Shown: one piece after another, positions 20,304 through 29,514 of the stretch
How positions within the stretch are numbered: position 1 is the stretch's first letter
Layout: the number at the start of each line of letters is the position of its first letter
Assembly (NCBI GenBank): GCA_033782935.1
Contig: JAWQEG010002446.1
Coordinates: 1 to 64,000 of the forward strand
Direction of reading: 5' to 3'
Source: Petrolisthes cinctipes
Lineage: Eukaryota; Arthropoda; Malacostraca; Decapoda; Porcellanidae
Length of the DNA: 64,000 nt
Translations under genes and position numbers: made by a program
The notes under the pieces: generated by a model
Databases searched by the model: none
The model's input: the letters and a program-made list of their open reading frames with translations, nothing else
Told to the model about the DNA's origin: nothing

Positions 20304-20400
20304 TATAAATATTACCCAGTACCACAAAACAACACAAAAATGGAAGGCGTGGATGGTGAAGACCTTTCCTAATATTAATTTACGAAAAACATGCTATCCA

Positions 20401-20418
20401 ATCCTGGCGAGGTCGCCA
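20401..20418 (-). other. Primer-binding site of the LTR element
   Basis: On the minus strand TGGCGACCTCGCCAGGAT begins seven bases after the LTR end. It starts with TGG, complementary to a tRNA CCA end. Which tRNA cannot be said from the sequence alone. Confidence 0.7.
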
Positions 20419-20425
20419 TAAAATC

Positions 20426-20888
20426 TGTTACGTATTCAGAATACCCTCTGAACAGTAAAGATTCAAAATAAAAATAAAAATAAAAGAAATTCAAATCCAA
20501 ATTATATAAATACAACTTGAACTGAATTTAAAGAAAAGGGAAAAATAGAAACACAAAATTACGTTACAAATAATATATTAATATAATAAACAATAACTGA
20601 AGGGACTTAATACTAACTTACAATACTAACTTAATATTAATTAACAAAAATACCTCAAACCTAATGAGTCAATACCAGTCTTCAACATCCACGAAACATA
20701 ACATATTAATACTTAACCTAACCCTACTCACAGTCTCTTAACAGCCTATACGACTAATGTCAAAGGTGGTTCATTCCAACATAATAACCCCTCAAAAGGT
20801 CTGTTACAATACCTGAGATAGGTAAACAGGGCTGGACACTCGTGGACCTTGACGCAGTCACAGAAAACCAGATACTGACTGAAGATTT
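20426..20888 (-). repeat. 5' LTR, downstream part (R-U5)
   Basis: Ends on the minus strand with ACGTAACA, the inverted match of the LTR start TGTTAGG at 27176-27170, so the termini are TGTTA...TAACA. It begins at the 14-base direct repeat shared with 26937-26950. Removing the LINE in between gives an LTR of about 689 bp. No 3' LTR is present. Confidence 0.82.
20875..20888. repeat. 14-bp target-site duplication of the LINE (right copy)
   Basis: CTGACTGAAGATTT here and at 26937-26950 flanks the LINE exactly. It covers the predicted initiator of the LTR promoter (minus strand TCTTCAGTCAG). Confidence 0.87.
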
Positions 20889-20974
20889 CTACTACTTGTT
20901 GGATTTCTTGGCTATCAACCAGAAGCATATAGCCAAAGGTCATTAAGCCATTGGATCCATTTTATTATATCAAT

Positions 20975-23900
20975 CTATATAAGGTCATAAAGTTTTGTCT
21001 CCCTCAGAAAACTCATTACTTTGTTTATAATATTCTTGTCATCTGATAAAATATTTTCTATGGTGAAAGCTATATTTTTAAGTTGACAATGTTTTTTAAT
21101 TTTAAGTCTTTGAGCAGTATATTTATTACAATGAATGAGCAAATGATTGATGGACATTATGGATGTGCATGATGGGCACTCAGGGGGAAAATTTCTATTT
21201 ATATAGGGCTCTAGGTGGGTAATTCTGGTAGCGTTGACCCGAAGACGAGCCAACACCACCTCGTCCCTGCGACTACGCCATGATGACGTAGCCCAGGGTT
21301 CAATAAGTGTTCTTACTTTATTCCTGATATTTAATCCGGTCCACTGCCTTTGCCACAGGAGATGAATTCGAGACTTAATGAGTGAAACAAAACACCTGAG
21401 ATCCGTACGGACTATGCTAAGGTCCAGATCAACAGTTGACCCGGCTAGTATATCAGCCTGTTCATTGCCATAGATACCATAATGTGAAGGTACCCATATT
21501 AGCTTGATTGATTTATTGGCACAAAACAGCTTACTAATGATATTACCCTGTATTTCGTTGTTAGTTGTATTTAAGGATTTAATAGCTTGAAGTGAACTTA
21601 ATGAATCTGTAAAAATAACTATCCTATCGTGGGTCGTCGATAGGGCAAAATCCAAAGCTTTATTAATAGCAAAAAGTTCTGCAATAAAAATAGATGTATG
21701 AATCGGCAGTCTGAATCTTAACTGACATTCAGTCGACCATACACCTGCACCCACACATTCATCCGTCTTGGAACCGTCGGTATACAGATGGAAATATGAA
21801 AGATGTTGAACAATTATCTCACGAAACCTCTGGTGTACCTCCACCTCCGGCACCCGGGATTTAACCCCTGGCAGCCAGGAATCCACAATAGTGAAGGGGG
21901 GTGTTACCCAGGGTGCAATATTTACTAAAACCAGGGAATCGATTGTTGATAATTCTATACCGACACACTCTACGAGGTCGTGGAGTCTTGCTCTGAGGGA
22001 CCTCACGCCAGTGCCCTCCGGGGCCGTGCGACGCCCAGGCGGATAACTCGGCCCTTCCGGGGGCCTATCGCCATGGCCCCCCGGCTGCAAATGCCTCACC
22101 AAGGCATTACCGGGAGGATGACTCGGCTCCCCGGGTACCTGAACTTGGGGCCTGGTCCCCATTGGCCTCACGCCAGTGCCCCCTGGGGCGCAGGGGTTCC
22201 CGGACGGACGACTCGGTCCCTCTGCCAGGGGCCTAGCGCCATGGCCCCCCGGGTGCTGTTGCCGTAGCAAGGCATTCCCGGGAATATGACTCGGCACCCT
22301 GGATTTCTTAGCACAGTATACTAATAGTAGTTGATCTCGTCTCAATCGGAGGGGAGGCACTTGTGACTCCACCTCTAGACGCTCGATTCGAGTGCAACGT
22401 AGGGCTCCAAGACACACACGCAAACACGCATTCTGCACAACATCCAAACCTTTCAACACAGACTCAGATGCCGAACCATACACTATTGACCCATAATCTA
22501 CTCTAGATCTAATCAGGGATTTATATAGCATTAGCAATGACTTCCTATCTGCTCCCCATTGAGTACCAGAAATGCACTTCAGCAAATTGAGTGCTTTTAA
22601 ACATTTAATTTTTAACTGACTGACATGGACTCGCCATGTCAGTCGACTGTCAAAATGCAGTCCAAGAAATTTAGTAGAATTTTGAATAGGTAGGGGGTTG
22701 ACACCCATAGTCAGCCTGACGTCTGGCTTCTTCCTATGAGTGAAAATAACCCCTACACTCTTTCTTACTGAAAACTTAAAACCCCACTGGAGGCCCCAAT
22801 TGTGAATCAAATCCAGTGCCAATTGGATCCGAGTTGCCGAAAACTCTGCATTACAGCTGGAGTGCCATATCGCACAGTCGTCGGCGTACAGTGAGTATTT
22901 AAGATTTCGAGGAGGAGCTGGTAGAATGTCATTGATCATACATAGAAATAAGGTCGGAGACAGAACACTCCCCTGGGGCACCCCATTTGCCTGGACAAAT
23001 ATGTCCGAGAAAGTGACTGTGTCCGAAAAAAGCTTGACAGAGAAAGTTCTGTCAGAAATGAAGTTCTTAACAAAAAAGGGCAGGTTACCGCGTAATCCCA
23101 TCGCATATAGTTTCCTGAGGAGGCCATGTCGCCAAGTCATGTCGTAGGCTTTTTCAATGTCTAAAAATACTGCAATCAAAAATTGTTTTTTGGCAAATGC
23201 CTCTTGAATTTGAACTTCCAGGTTTACTAGCTGATCGAGCGTCTGGCGACCTTTACGGAAGCCACACTGCTCGTCAACCAGCAAATTCCTGGAATTTAAA
23301 AAATGCAATAGCCTACGATTAACAATTCGTTCCATGACCTTGCATAAGCAACTTGTGAGCGCAATAGGGCGATACGATGAAGTCGATCTGGGGTCCCCCC
23401 CTCCTTTCGGTATGGGAATGACATGTGCAAAGTGCCACGAGTTTGGAAAGGTGTGACCCCTCCAAATCTCGTTAAACACTTGCAACATCTTGACCATGGA
23501 ATCATGATCAAGATGCTTTATCATCTCATACCGAATCTCATCGGGTCCTGGGGATGTCCCACTACAGGCTCCTAGGGCTTGGACAAGCTCTTGCATTGTT
23601 AGATCACTGTTGTAATCTAATTCATCTCCTGTGGCAAAGTCAATATGCTGCAGCTCTGATGCTTCCTTGATGGGCAGGAAAGCTGGATGGTAATTTTCAG
23701 AGCTGCTAGCAAAAGAGAACTGCCTGGCGAGGGCGTTAGCAATGTCTCTAGGTTCGTCATAATTGATGTTATTAAAAGTGATGTTGGTAATTTTATTAGA
23801 GATTTTTTTCTTATTCAATTTTCTTACAGTGGACCAGACTTGGGAAATTGATGTTTCACTATTGATACTAGAGACAAAGCATCGCCAGGAGTCTCGTTTG

Positions 23901-24904
23901 GCTTGTCTGATGGTTCGACGAGCCCTAGCTCTCGCAAGTTTATACTTGCGAAAGTTCTCATCACTAATGCGATTTTTGAAAAGCCTGTAGGCTCTATTCC
24001 TCTCACACAGTACCCTGCGGCAATCTGGCGTCCACCATGGAACTCTATGCTTTGCGCTATCTACCGAAGTCTTAGGAATTGTTGCCATTGCGGCTTTGAG
24101 GATATTATCTTGAATATTATTTACTTTATCATCAATGGTTTCTCCAACAATTTCAATATTGACACCCTTTGTGAAGGACACCCAGTCTGCTTTTTTTACG
24201 TTAAATTTAGGTGCTGAAGGCTCTTTAATAGTGTCGCTTTTAAATTTAATCACAATAGGAAAATGGTCACTTCCCAATGAGTCATCAATGGGTAGCCACT
24301 GGCAAGAGGCTGCAATGGATGGGGAGACCAGAGATAGGTCAAGAACGCTAAAATTACCAGTATTATCATCAACTCTCGTCGGACTACCGTCGTTCAGAAG
24401 AACCAAATTGGAATCACTGATTAGCCTAGCCATCTGTTCCCCCTTTCTGTCATCCTGCAGGGAACCCCATAACGTATGATGAGCATTAAAATCACCTACA
24501 ATTAATTTTCTACAGGGCAGACTGTCCTGTAGATCAAAAACATCATCATAAGTTACTGTATCAGGAGGACAGTAGACAGAACAGATAGTCAGGTAGGTGC
24601 CACCGAATTTTACTCTGCAAGCGACACTTTCCAGAGGAAAATTACAGGGCACATCAGTGAAAGGGAGGTTATGGCGGATGTAGATTGCCACTCCACCTCC
24701 ACCCCTCCCCCCACGGTCCCTCCTAATTAACTTGTAGTTCCGAAGCTGAACAACCTCGTCTTCGACTTGGTCGTTCAGATGAGTTTCCTGAAGGGCAATA
24801 ATATCGGCAGCGTAAGAACAAGCCAAAAGTTTAAGTTCATTTAATCTAGCTCTAAGACTTCGACAGTTCCATTGGAGTATGGTTAGCGCGAAGATTATCG
24901 CTGT
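20975..24904 (-). CDS. LINE ORF2: endonuclease, reverse transcriptase, RNase H
   Basis: Open from codon 24904 (no ATG in the overlap; the first block is LTILQWNCRSLRARLNEL) to TAG at 20975-20977. The endonuclease (IIALQETHL, LIVGDFNAHH, GSDHFPIV) fills about the first 230 residues. RT has FLDIEKAYD, VPQGSVLSPTLF and SLYADDCAIW (YADD about residue 646 from the conserved ACSYAAD block). RNase H has YTDGSKTD, IAELFAINKAL, IFTDSLSSL and NEQADILAG (D-E-D-D, about 1013 onward). The C-terminus has CPSCTSIMSINHLLIHC. A Pro/Gly-rich insert encoded by GC-rich DNA lies between RT and RNase H (about residues 839-947). The start overlaps the ORF1 stop, which suggests re-initiation or a non-AUG start. Confidence 0.94.
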   Translation of the reverse strand, partial: TAIIFALTILQWNCRSLRARLNELKLLACSYAADIIALQETHLNDQVEDEVVQLRNYKLIRRDRGGRGGGGVAIYIRHNLPFTDVPCNFPLESVACRVKFGGTYLTICSVYCPPDTVTYDDVFDLQDSLPCRKLIVGDFNAHHTLWGSLQDDRKGEQMARLISDSNLVLLNDGSPTRVDDNTGNFSVLDLSLVSPSIAASCQWLPIDDSLGSDHFPIVIKFKSDTIKEPSAPKFNVKKADWVSFTKGVNIEIVGETIDDKVNNIQDNILKAAMATIPKTSVDSAKHRVPWWTPDCRRVLCERNRAYRLFKNRISDENFRKYKLARARARRTIRQAKRDSWRCFVSSINSETSISQVWSTVRKLNKKKISNKITNITFNNINYDEPRDIANALARQFSFASSSENYHPAFLPIKEASELQHIDFATGDELDYNSDLTMQELVQALGACSGTSPGPDEIRYEMIKHLDHDSMVKMLQVFNEIWRGHTFPNSWHFAHVIPIPKGGGDPRSTSSYRPIALTSCLCKVMERIVNRRLLHFLNSRNLLVDEQCGFRKGRQTLDQLVNLEVQIQEAFAKKQFLIAVFLDIEKAYDMTWRHGLLRKLYAMGLRGNLPFFVKNFISDRTFSVKLFSDTVTFSDIFVQANGVPQGSVLSPTLFLCMINDILPAPPRNLKYSLYADDCAIWHSSCNAEFSATRIQLALDLIHNWGLQWGFKFSVRKSVGVIFTHRKKPDVRLTMGVNPLPIQNSTKFLGLHFDSRLTWRVHVSQLKIKCLKALNLLKCISGTQWGADRKSLLMLYKSLIRSRVDYGSIVYGSASESVLKGLDVVQNACLRVCLGALRCTRIERLEVESQVPPLRLRRDQLLLVYCAKKSRVPSHIPGNALLRQQHPGGHGARPLAEGPSRPSGNPCAPGGTGVRPMGTRPQVQVPGEPSHPPGNALVRHLQPGGHGDRPPEGPSYPPGRRTAPEGTGVRSLRARLHDLVECVGIELSTIDSLVLVNIAPWVTPPFTIVDSWLPGVKSRVPEVEVHQRFREIIVQHLSYFHLYTDGSKTDECVGAGVWSTECQLRFRLPIHTSIFIAELFAINKALDFALSTTHDRIVIFTDSLSSLQAIKSLNTTNNEIQGNIISKLFCANKSIKLIWVPSHYGIYGNEQADILAGSTVDLDLSIVRTDLRCFVSLIKSRIHLLWQRQWTGLNIRNKVRTLIEPWATSSWRSRRDEVVLARLRVNATRITHLEPYINRNFPPECPSCTSIMSINHLLIHCNKYTAQRLKIKKHCQLKNIAFTIENILSDDKNIINKVMSFLRETKLYDLI
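21985..22310. repeat. GC-rich ~165-bp tandem duplication inside LINE ORF2
   Basis: Two units share CCTCACGCCAGTGCC, GCGCCATGGCCCCCCGG and AAGGCATT(A/C)CCGGGA. Composition jumps to clearly GC-rich against AT-rich surroundings. The segment stays in frame and adds about 110 Pro/Gly/Arg-rich residues between the RT thumb and RNase H. Confidence 0.9.
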
Positions 24905-26259
24905 TTATGGGGTTTCTTGGAGCCTTGTTCGTCTGGCCGAACCTTTTTGTGCTGGGAGGGAAGACCCTCTTCCTCCTCTGCACTTCCCGGGGACCTCCCG
25001 CGGGCAGGTTTCGCGACGGTAGTCTCCATCGCCTGTTCCTCTCCATGAGGTACAGAGCCAGTCCTCGAACGGCTCGTCTCGCGACGAACCGGACGACTCC
25101 CGGATGTAGGCTTCATGGGAGTCACCTGAGCGAGAACATGAGATTTTGAAGCTGATACGGTATCATCAGCTTTGTGGTGCTTCTTTTGCTGGGTTGATTC
25201 AACAACTTCTAATTTCTTTGTCAAACTTTCTACTAGCAACGTTAATTTACTTACAGTATCCTTCAAGTCTTTAATTTCATTATCTTTAGCTTGGATAGCC
25301 ACGTTAACATTTGCTGTAGTTACAGGAGCAGTGTTGCCAGTTATAGCTGCAGCATAGGAAATTGTGGGAGTTTGGTTAACCCCCTCCACCTTCCTCTTTG
25401 CCTCACCATAACTAACATCATGAGCCCTCATGTATGCCATTGCTTCAGTCTCCACTTTAAGGCTCCTGCAGTCACCTGCACTTGCCTGGTGGGGGCCGCC
25501 ACAATTAGCACACCTGAAGACTGTCTCTGAACACAACTCAGTCTCGTGTCTACCTGCACATTTACCACAAGTGAATGAATCTTTATTGAAACACCTCAAT
25601 GCCGTGTGTCCGAATTTCTGGCAACGGAAACAACGCATCGGTTTCTGAATGTATGGTCTAACGTGAACTATTTCGTATCCAATCTTTACCGTTTCCGGAA
25701 TCTGGGCTGAAGCAAAAGTCAGGAAACACAAGCCAAATTTCTCTCTCTTGTTCTCTCTCATCCTGGTCATACTTTGTACATCAACAACGCCTTGGTCCTT
25801 CATTCCTTCCAAAATTTCAGCCTCATCCAGAGCGGCCAAATCCCTATGGAAAATGACGCCCTTACAGGTATTCGGCCCCACTGGAATGGTGGCTTTCACC
25901 CTAAAGTTATGAATTTGCGTCAGTTTAAGGAGATCCTTAACCTGGGATGCCTTCAGTACTTTTACCAGGATACTACCATCACGCAACTTGTTAGCAGCAG
26001 CAAGACTGCCACCCACTTGACCATCAAGGACCTTTTTGACGATAAAGGGGTTAAAATTCTTGAGAGACTGACCCTCATCTACACATCTAATATTTACATA
26101 GCGAGCATTCATAGGAGGAATTTTAACATCAGGTTGTCTTTGTCTGTCTGCCGTAGGGGTTCCATTATTGTCAGCCATTGTCCTAGTTTGGTCCTTGGTC
26201 GTTAACCTCCCTCCTTGAGGAGGAGGGAGGCTAGTCGGGGGTTCATCCATCCGGGGCAT
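24895..26259 (-). CDS. LINE ORF1: nucleic-acid-binding zinc-knuckle protein
   Basis: 454 codons. An internal methionine (MADNNGTPTA, about 26178) is an alternative start. The middle has three consecutive CCHC-type knuckles (CFRCQKFGHTALRC, CGKCAGRHETELC, CANCGGPHQASAGDC; residues about 206-265), as in I- and jockey-type ORF1 proteins that package LINE RNA. A heptad-rich segment (KDNEIKDLKDTVSKLTLLVE) predicts a coiled coil, followed by a basic tail. The ORF1 stop TAA at 24895-24897 overlaps the open frame of ORF2. Confidence 0.93.
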   Translation of the reverse strand: MPRMDEPPTSLPPPQGGRLTTKDQTRTMADNNGTPTADRQRQPDVKIPPMNARYVNIRCVDEGQSLKNFNPFIVKKVLDGQVGGSLAAANKLRDGSILVKVLKASQVKDLLKLTQIHNFRVKATIPVGPNTCKGVIFHRDLAALDEAEILEGMKDQGVVDVQSMTRMRENKREKFGLCFLTFASAQIPETVKIGYEIVHVRPYIQKPMRCFRCQKFGHTALRCFNKDSFTCGKCAGRHETELCSETVFRCANCGGPHQASAGDCRSLKVETEAMAYMRAHDVSYGEAKRKVEGVNQTPTISYAAAITGNTAPVTTANVNVAIQAKDNEIKDLKDTVSKLTLLVESLTKKLEVVESTQQKKHHKADDTVSASKSHVLAQVTPMKPTSGSRPVRRETSRSRTGSVPHGEEQAMETTVAKPARGRSPGSAEEEEGLPSQHKKVRPDEQGSKKPHKQR

Positions 26260-26936
26260 CGGACTACGTCCGACCCCTCTCCTCGCACACTCACCTACCT
26301 CCCTGAACTATTGTATCAACCCCCAAAAATGGACAATAATTTAGGGAATAAAAGTTACCTTTACTCGCCCCCCCCTAGTGGTAGCCTGGCGGCGTTCTCC
26401 AGTACCAGCTAGGGGATCGGAGTTTGTGCGGAAGGAACTTCCCCACCACCGAACCTGCCTAATGCGAGGGGTGGTGTAGTAGGAACCCACCTCCCAAGCG
26501 AATACCGTTGCTCAGCCAAGAGACAACCGTAGGCCCAGGAGGTCGCACGGAAAATATAGAAGAAAAAGTAGTTTAAGAAAAAGAGGTGCCCAAATGACGC
26601 ACCAGACTACTGGGCCCCCCTACCACAGGGTTTCCCCTGAGGCAGTGAGTGCTGCGGGTCTGGTGTGGGGAACAACTAACTACTATCTACCATAAACTAC
26701 TGGTTGTCCTCCAGCAAAAAACAAATCACTGAAGGTGTACACAGCAGTGCAGCAAAATGCTGCAAATTTACTTTACAATATTACTTTACCAAGGCAAAGA
26801 AACAACAGAGTACTGCCGGTAAGAGGCCTCGGTACACCAAGGTAACTCCACGAACAATACTGTAGTCTGTTGTTGCTGTGCTAAACGAGGACGAGGTCTG
26901 GACACAACAAAGTCTGGACGCATAATGGTGTGGTGC
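26260..26936 (-). other. 5' UTR of the intact LINE
   Basis: About 680 bases with no long frame, moderately GC-rich near ORF1. The element's first base lies directly against the LTR initiator, so its RNA could start from the LTR promoter or from an internal initiator. Confidence 0.7.
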
Positions 26937-27176
26937 CTGACTGAAGATTTAACAAAACCCCGAGTTTATATACCCCCCTAGTTGAGTCGAGGCTTATTTG
27001 AAGCCCTGTTTGAATCCCAGAAAATGTAGTTAAAGTGTTCCACATTTCACCAATAAACAACCATTACCTCAATGCATTAAACCCCTAATAAATGAATCAT
27101 TACAATATTATAAGAATACACAGTAATACAGTAATACAATAATACATTAATAATATCGCAGGGAGTCTACCTAACA
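26937..27176 (-). repeat. 5' LTR, upstream part (U3 with promoter)
   Basis: Begins TGTTAGGTAGACTCCC on the minus strand (27176) and ends at the 14-bp LINE target duplication. Outside it the host AAT minisatellite resumes. An inverted partial copy is at 17776-18007. Confidence 0.88.
26942..26972 (-). promoter_or_regulatory. LTR core promoter: TATA box and initiator
   Basis: TATATAAA starts at 26972 on the minus strand. The A of the arthropod-like initiator TCA(G)T in TCTTCAGTCAG is at 26942, exactly 30 bases downstream. The LINE insertion duplicates the initiator, so the downstream LTR part keeps one initiator without a TATA box. Confidence 0.75.
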
Positions 27177-27239
27177 GTAATGATAATAATAATAATAATG
27201 TTAAATGTAGTATTGAATTTTTTTTGGCCTGTTCTGAGA

Positions 27240-27530
27240 GTGGTGGGGGTTAGGAGGGTGCGGGAGTAGGGGACATGCTTGGGGGGGGGGGTTGGAGGGT
27301 GCGGGAGTAGGGGACAGGCTTATGGGGGGGTTGAGGGGTGCGGGAATAGGGGGACAGGCTTGGGGGGGTAGAAAGCCTGTCCCCCTACTCCCGCACCCCC
27401 CCGACCACCTCAACCCCCCCCCCCCCAAGCCTATCCCCCTACTCCCGCACCCCCCTGACCCCCTACTCCCGCACCCCCCCCCCAAGCCTGTCCCCCTAGT
27501 CCCGCACCCCCCAAAACCCTGCCTCCAAGG
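27240..27530. repeat. G-rich hairpin repeat, second copy
   Basis: Three direct copies of GTGCGGGAGTAGGGGACAGG-type units, TAGAAA, then about four inverted copies (CCTGTCCCCCTACTCCCGCA). The arms fold back over more than 100 bases. It is the same family as 15066-15312. Confidence 0.9.
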
Positions 27531-27544
27531 CAATGGTAATAAAT

Positions 27545-27910
27545 AACACACACACACACACACACACTAACCTTTTAACACAGGGTGAGAATTGTAATGA
27601 ATAACACAAGCCTGGGAACACACACACACACTAACCTTTTAACACAGGGTGAGTAAATCACTTAGTGTGTATGGTAATGAATAACACAAGCCTGGGAACA
27701 CACACACACACACACACACATTATCCTTTTAACACAGGGTGAGTAAGTCACTTAGTGTGTATGGTAATGAATAACACAAGCCTGGGAACACACACACACA
27801 TTATCCTTTTAACACAGGGTGAGTAAGTCACTTAGTGTGTATGGTAATGAATAACACAAGCCTGGGAACACACAAACACACTAACCTTTTAACACAGGGT
27901 AAGAATTGTA
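27545..27910. repeat. ~80-bp minisatellite with (CA)n
   Basis: About five units containing AACACAAGCCTGGGAACACA, a CA tract, CCTTTTAACACAGGGTGAGT and AAGTCACTTAGTGTGTATGG. Each unit includes AGGGTGAGT, a splice-donor-like word, echoing the architecture seen in PUS10 introns. Confidence 0.92.
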
Positions 27911-27994
27911 ATAATAATTTGTGAGGTGTGTGACACAGGTGCCTCCTTTATATCTCAGTTTTGTTTTGTTCTACGGCTCAACGGGTCCAAGGAC

Positions 27995-28860
27995 TTTGTC
28001 AATCATACAATGAGGGTTTTCTGTACACAGTTTCATTACATACACTGCATTACACACCCAATATACTATAACGATATGGGACGTTATCACCCAGGATGAC
28101 TGAAGACTCGATGTGCAGTACAAGGCAGTTTATTGATAGGTAACACTAGGTAAGGTTGTGGTGAACCAAGCAGCGTGGTGTGTGAGTGTGTACTGGTGAG
28201 TGCGTCTGGAAGGTGTTGACGTTAGCCGAGCCAGCAGGTAAGTGACTCCTGCAATCTCGGTACGAAGGTGGGCTACAGGTAGCTGGAACAAGTGACGGCA
28301 GCGAAGCGTCGGGTCTGAGTTAGTCAGGAGAAGGTCTAGAAGCGTAGTGTGTGATAGTAAGTGTAAAGCTTGCTTGGTTCACTACAATACAAGTGTACTG
28401 TACAATGAGGGTTTTCTGTACACAAGTTTCATTACACACCCAATATACAAGTGTACTGTACAATGAGGGTTTTCCGTACACAGTTTCATTACACACCCAA
28501 TATACAAGTGTACTGTACAATGAGGGTTTTCTGTACACAGTTTCATTACACACCCAATATACAAGTGTACTGTACAATGAGGGTTTTCCGTACACAAGTT
28601 TCATTACACACCCAATATACAAGTGTACTGTACAATGAGGGTTTTCCATACACAAGTTTCATTACACACCCAATATACAAGTGTACTGTACAATGAGGGT
28701 TTTCCATACACAAGTTTCATTACACACCCAATATACAAGTGTACTGTACAATGAAGGTTTTCTGTACACAGTTTCATTACACACCCAATATACAAGTGTA
28801 CTGTACAATGAGGGTTTTCTGTACATAGTTTCATTACACTTCATTACACTTCTTTCTTTG
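27995..28860. repeat. ~57-bp minisatellite
   Basis: Nine units with ACAATGAGGGTTTTCTGTAC, TTTCATTACACACCCAATAT and ACAAGTGTACTGT. The first unit is interrupted by the insertion at 28067-28386. Open frames on both strands are repeat translations. The regular spacing superficially resembles a CRISPR array, but there are no spacers. Confidence 0.95.
28067..28386 (-). mobile_element. LTR-like insertion (solo LTR or MITE)
   Basis: 320 bp interrupting one minisatellite unit with a 4-bp duplication ATAC at 28063-28066 and 28387-28390. On the minus strand it begins TGTAGTGAACC and ends CGTTATA. A TG start and 4-bp duplication suit a solo LTR, but the end is not CA, so the class is uncertain. Confidence 0.55.
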
Positions 28861-29193
28861 TTTTTCAATTGTCTTATTCTCAGGTTATCTTGGAGCAATG
28901 GACCCCAACCAGGGGTCTATAGTTGCATCATAACCGTTGATCGCAGAGTATCCAAGGGCTCTCTAATTAAGACAAAGGGTGTGGTGTGTAGCGTGTTTGT
29001 ATATATTGTGTAAATAGAGAGAGAGTGATGTCTTTGGGAGTATGTTGGACTACTCTCAGTGTATGTGAGACACGAAAAAGAAATTAGCAAAGGTGGACAG
29101 ACAGGTGAAACGGGAGTTCCAACCCTCCCTATCACCAGTCCAGCGTCTACCCTAGGAACACTGCCCTGTTTGGCTGGTGTCTTCAGCCTCCTC
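28861..29193. other. No recognised feature
   Basis: Unique sequence between the 57-bp minisatellite and zinc-finger copy A. TTCTCAG followed by an open frame of about 45 codons resembles an acceptor plus exon, but no similarity is recognised. Confidence 0.5.
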
Positions 29194-29514
29194 CTACCTC
29201 TCTCCTGTGTGAACAATGCTGTGTTTCTTAAGGTCAGATTTCCAACTAAACTTTTCACCACACTCATCACACATAAACATTTTCTTTCCAGTATGAGTCA
29301 ACAAATGGTGAGTGAGATGACATTTCCTACTAAACTTTTGACCACATTGTTGACAGACCAACTTGTTACACTTCTCTTCTCTGACAACATTGATGGTGTC
29401 ACTTCCTTCCACCTCCATCACTAACACAGCTTTATTCTGCCACCAATATGACCACTTGGTTATTACTGTTGTCAGGGCTGCCAACCACACTGTTATTGGT
29501 GTCAGGGCTACCAA
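29194..29514 (-). pseudogene. C2H2 zinc-finger gene, copy A (two fingers)
   Basis: The N-terminal part is nearly identical to copies B and C (VLVMEVEGSDTINVVREEK) and gives two fingers, CQQCGQKF...HHLLTH and CDECGEKF...KKHSIVH. It then stops (TAG) right after the linker HTGER. At the breakpoint AGAGAG is followed by GTAGGA, which could serve as a splice donor, so a longer spliced product is possible. Most likely a truncated duplicate of the zinc-finger array. Confidence 0.8.

Larger units (their letters stand above)
20889..26936 (-). mobile_element. Full-length LINE with RNase H, both ORFs intact
   Basis: A 6.05-kb element on the minus strand: 5' UTR (26936-26260), ORF1 (26259-24895), ORF2 (24904-20975) and a short 3' UTR ending GTAGTAG. 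It is bounded by 14-bp target duplications. Endonuclease, RT, RNase H and a C-terminal zinc motif point to the I/R1-type superclade of LINEs. Open ORFs and perfect duplications suggest a recent and possibly still active element. It inserted into the 5' LTR of the surrounding retrotransposon. Confidence 0.92.

Noticed and set aside
17777..27172. Polinton-like or other large DNA transposon with ~230-bp inverted repeats
   Set aside because: The inverted repeats are U3 pieces of the LTR element; there is no polymerase or capsid gene, and the LINE target duplication explains the interior.
28400..28850. CRISPR-like regular array
   Set aside because: Contiguous minisatellite without unique spacers, in a eukaryotic genome.
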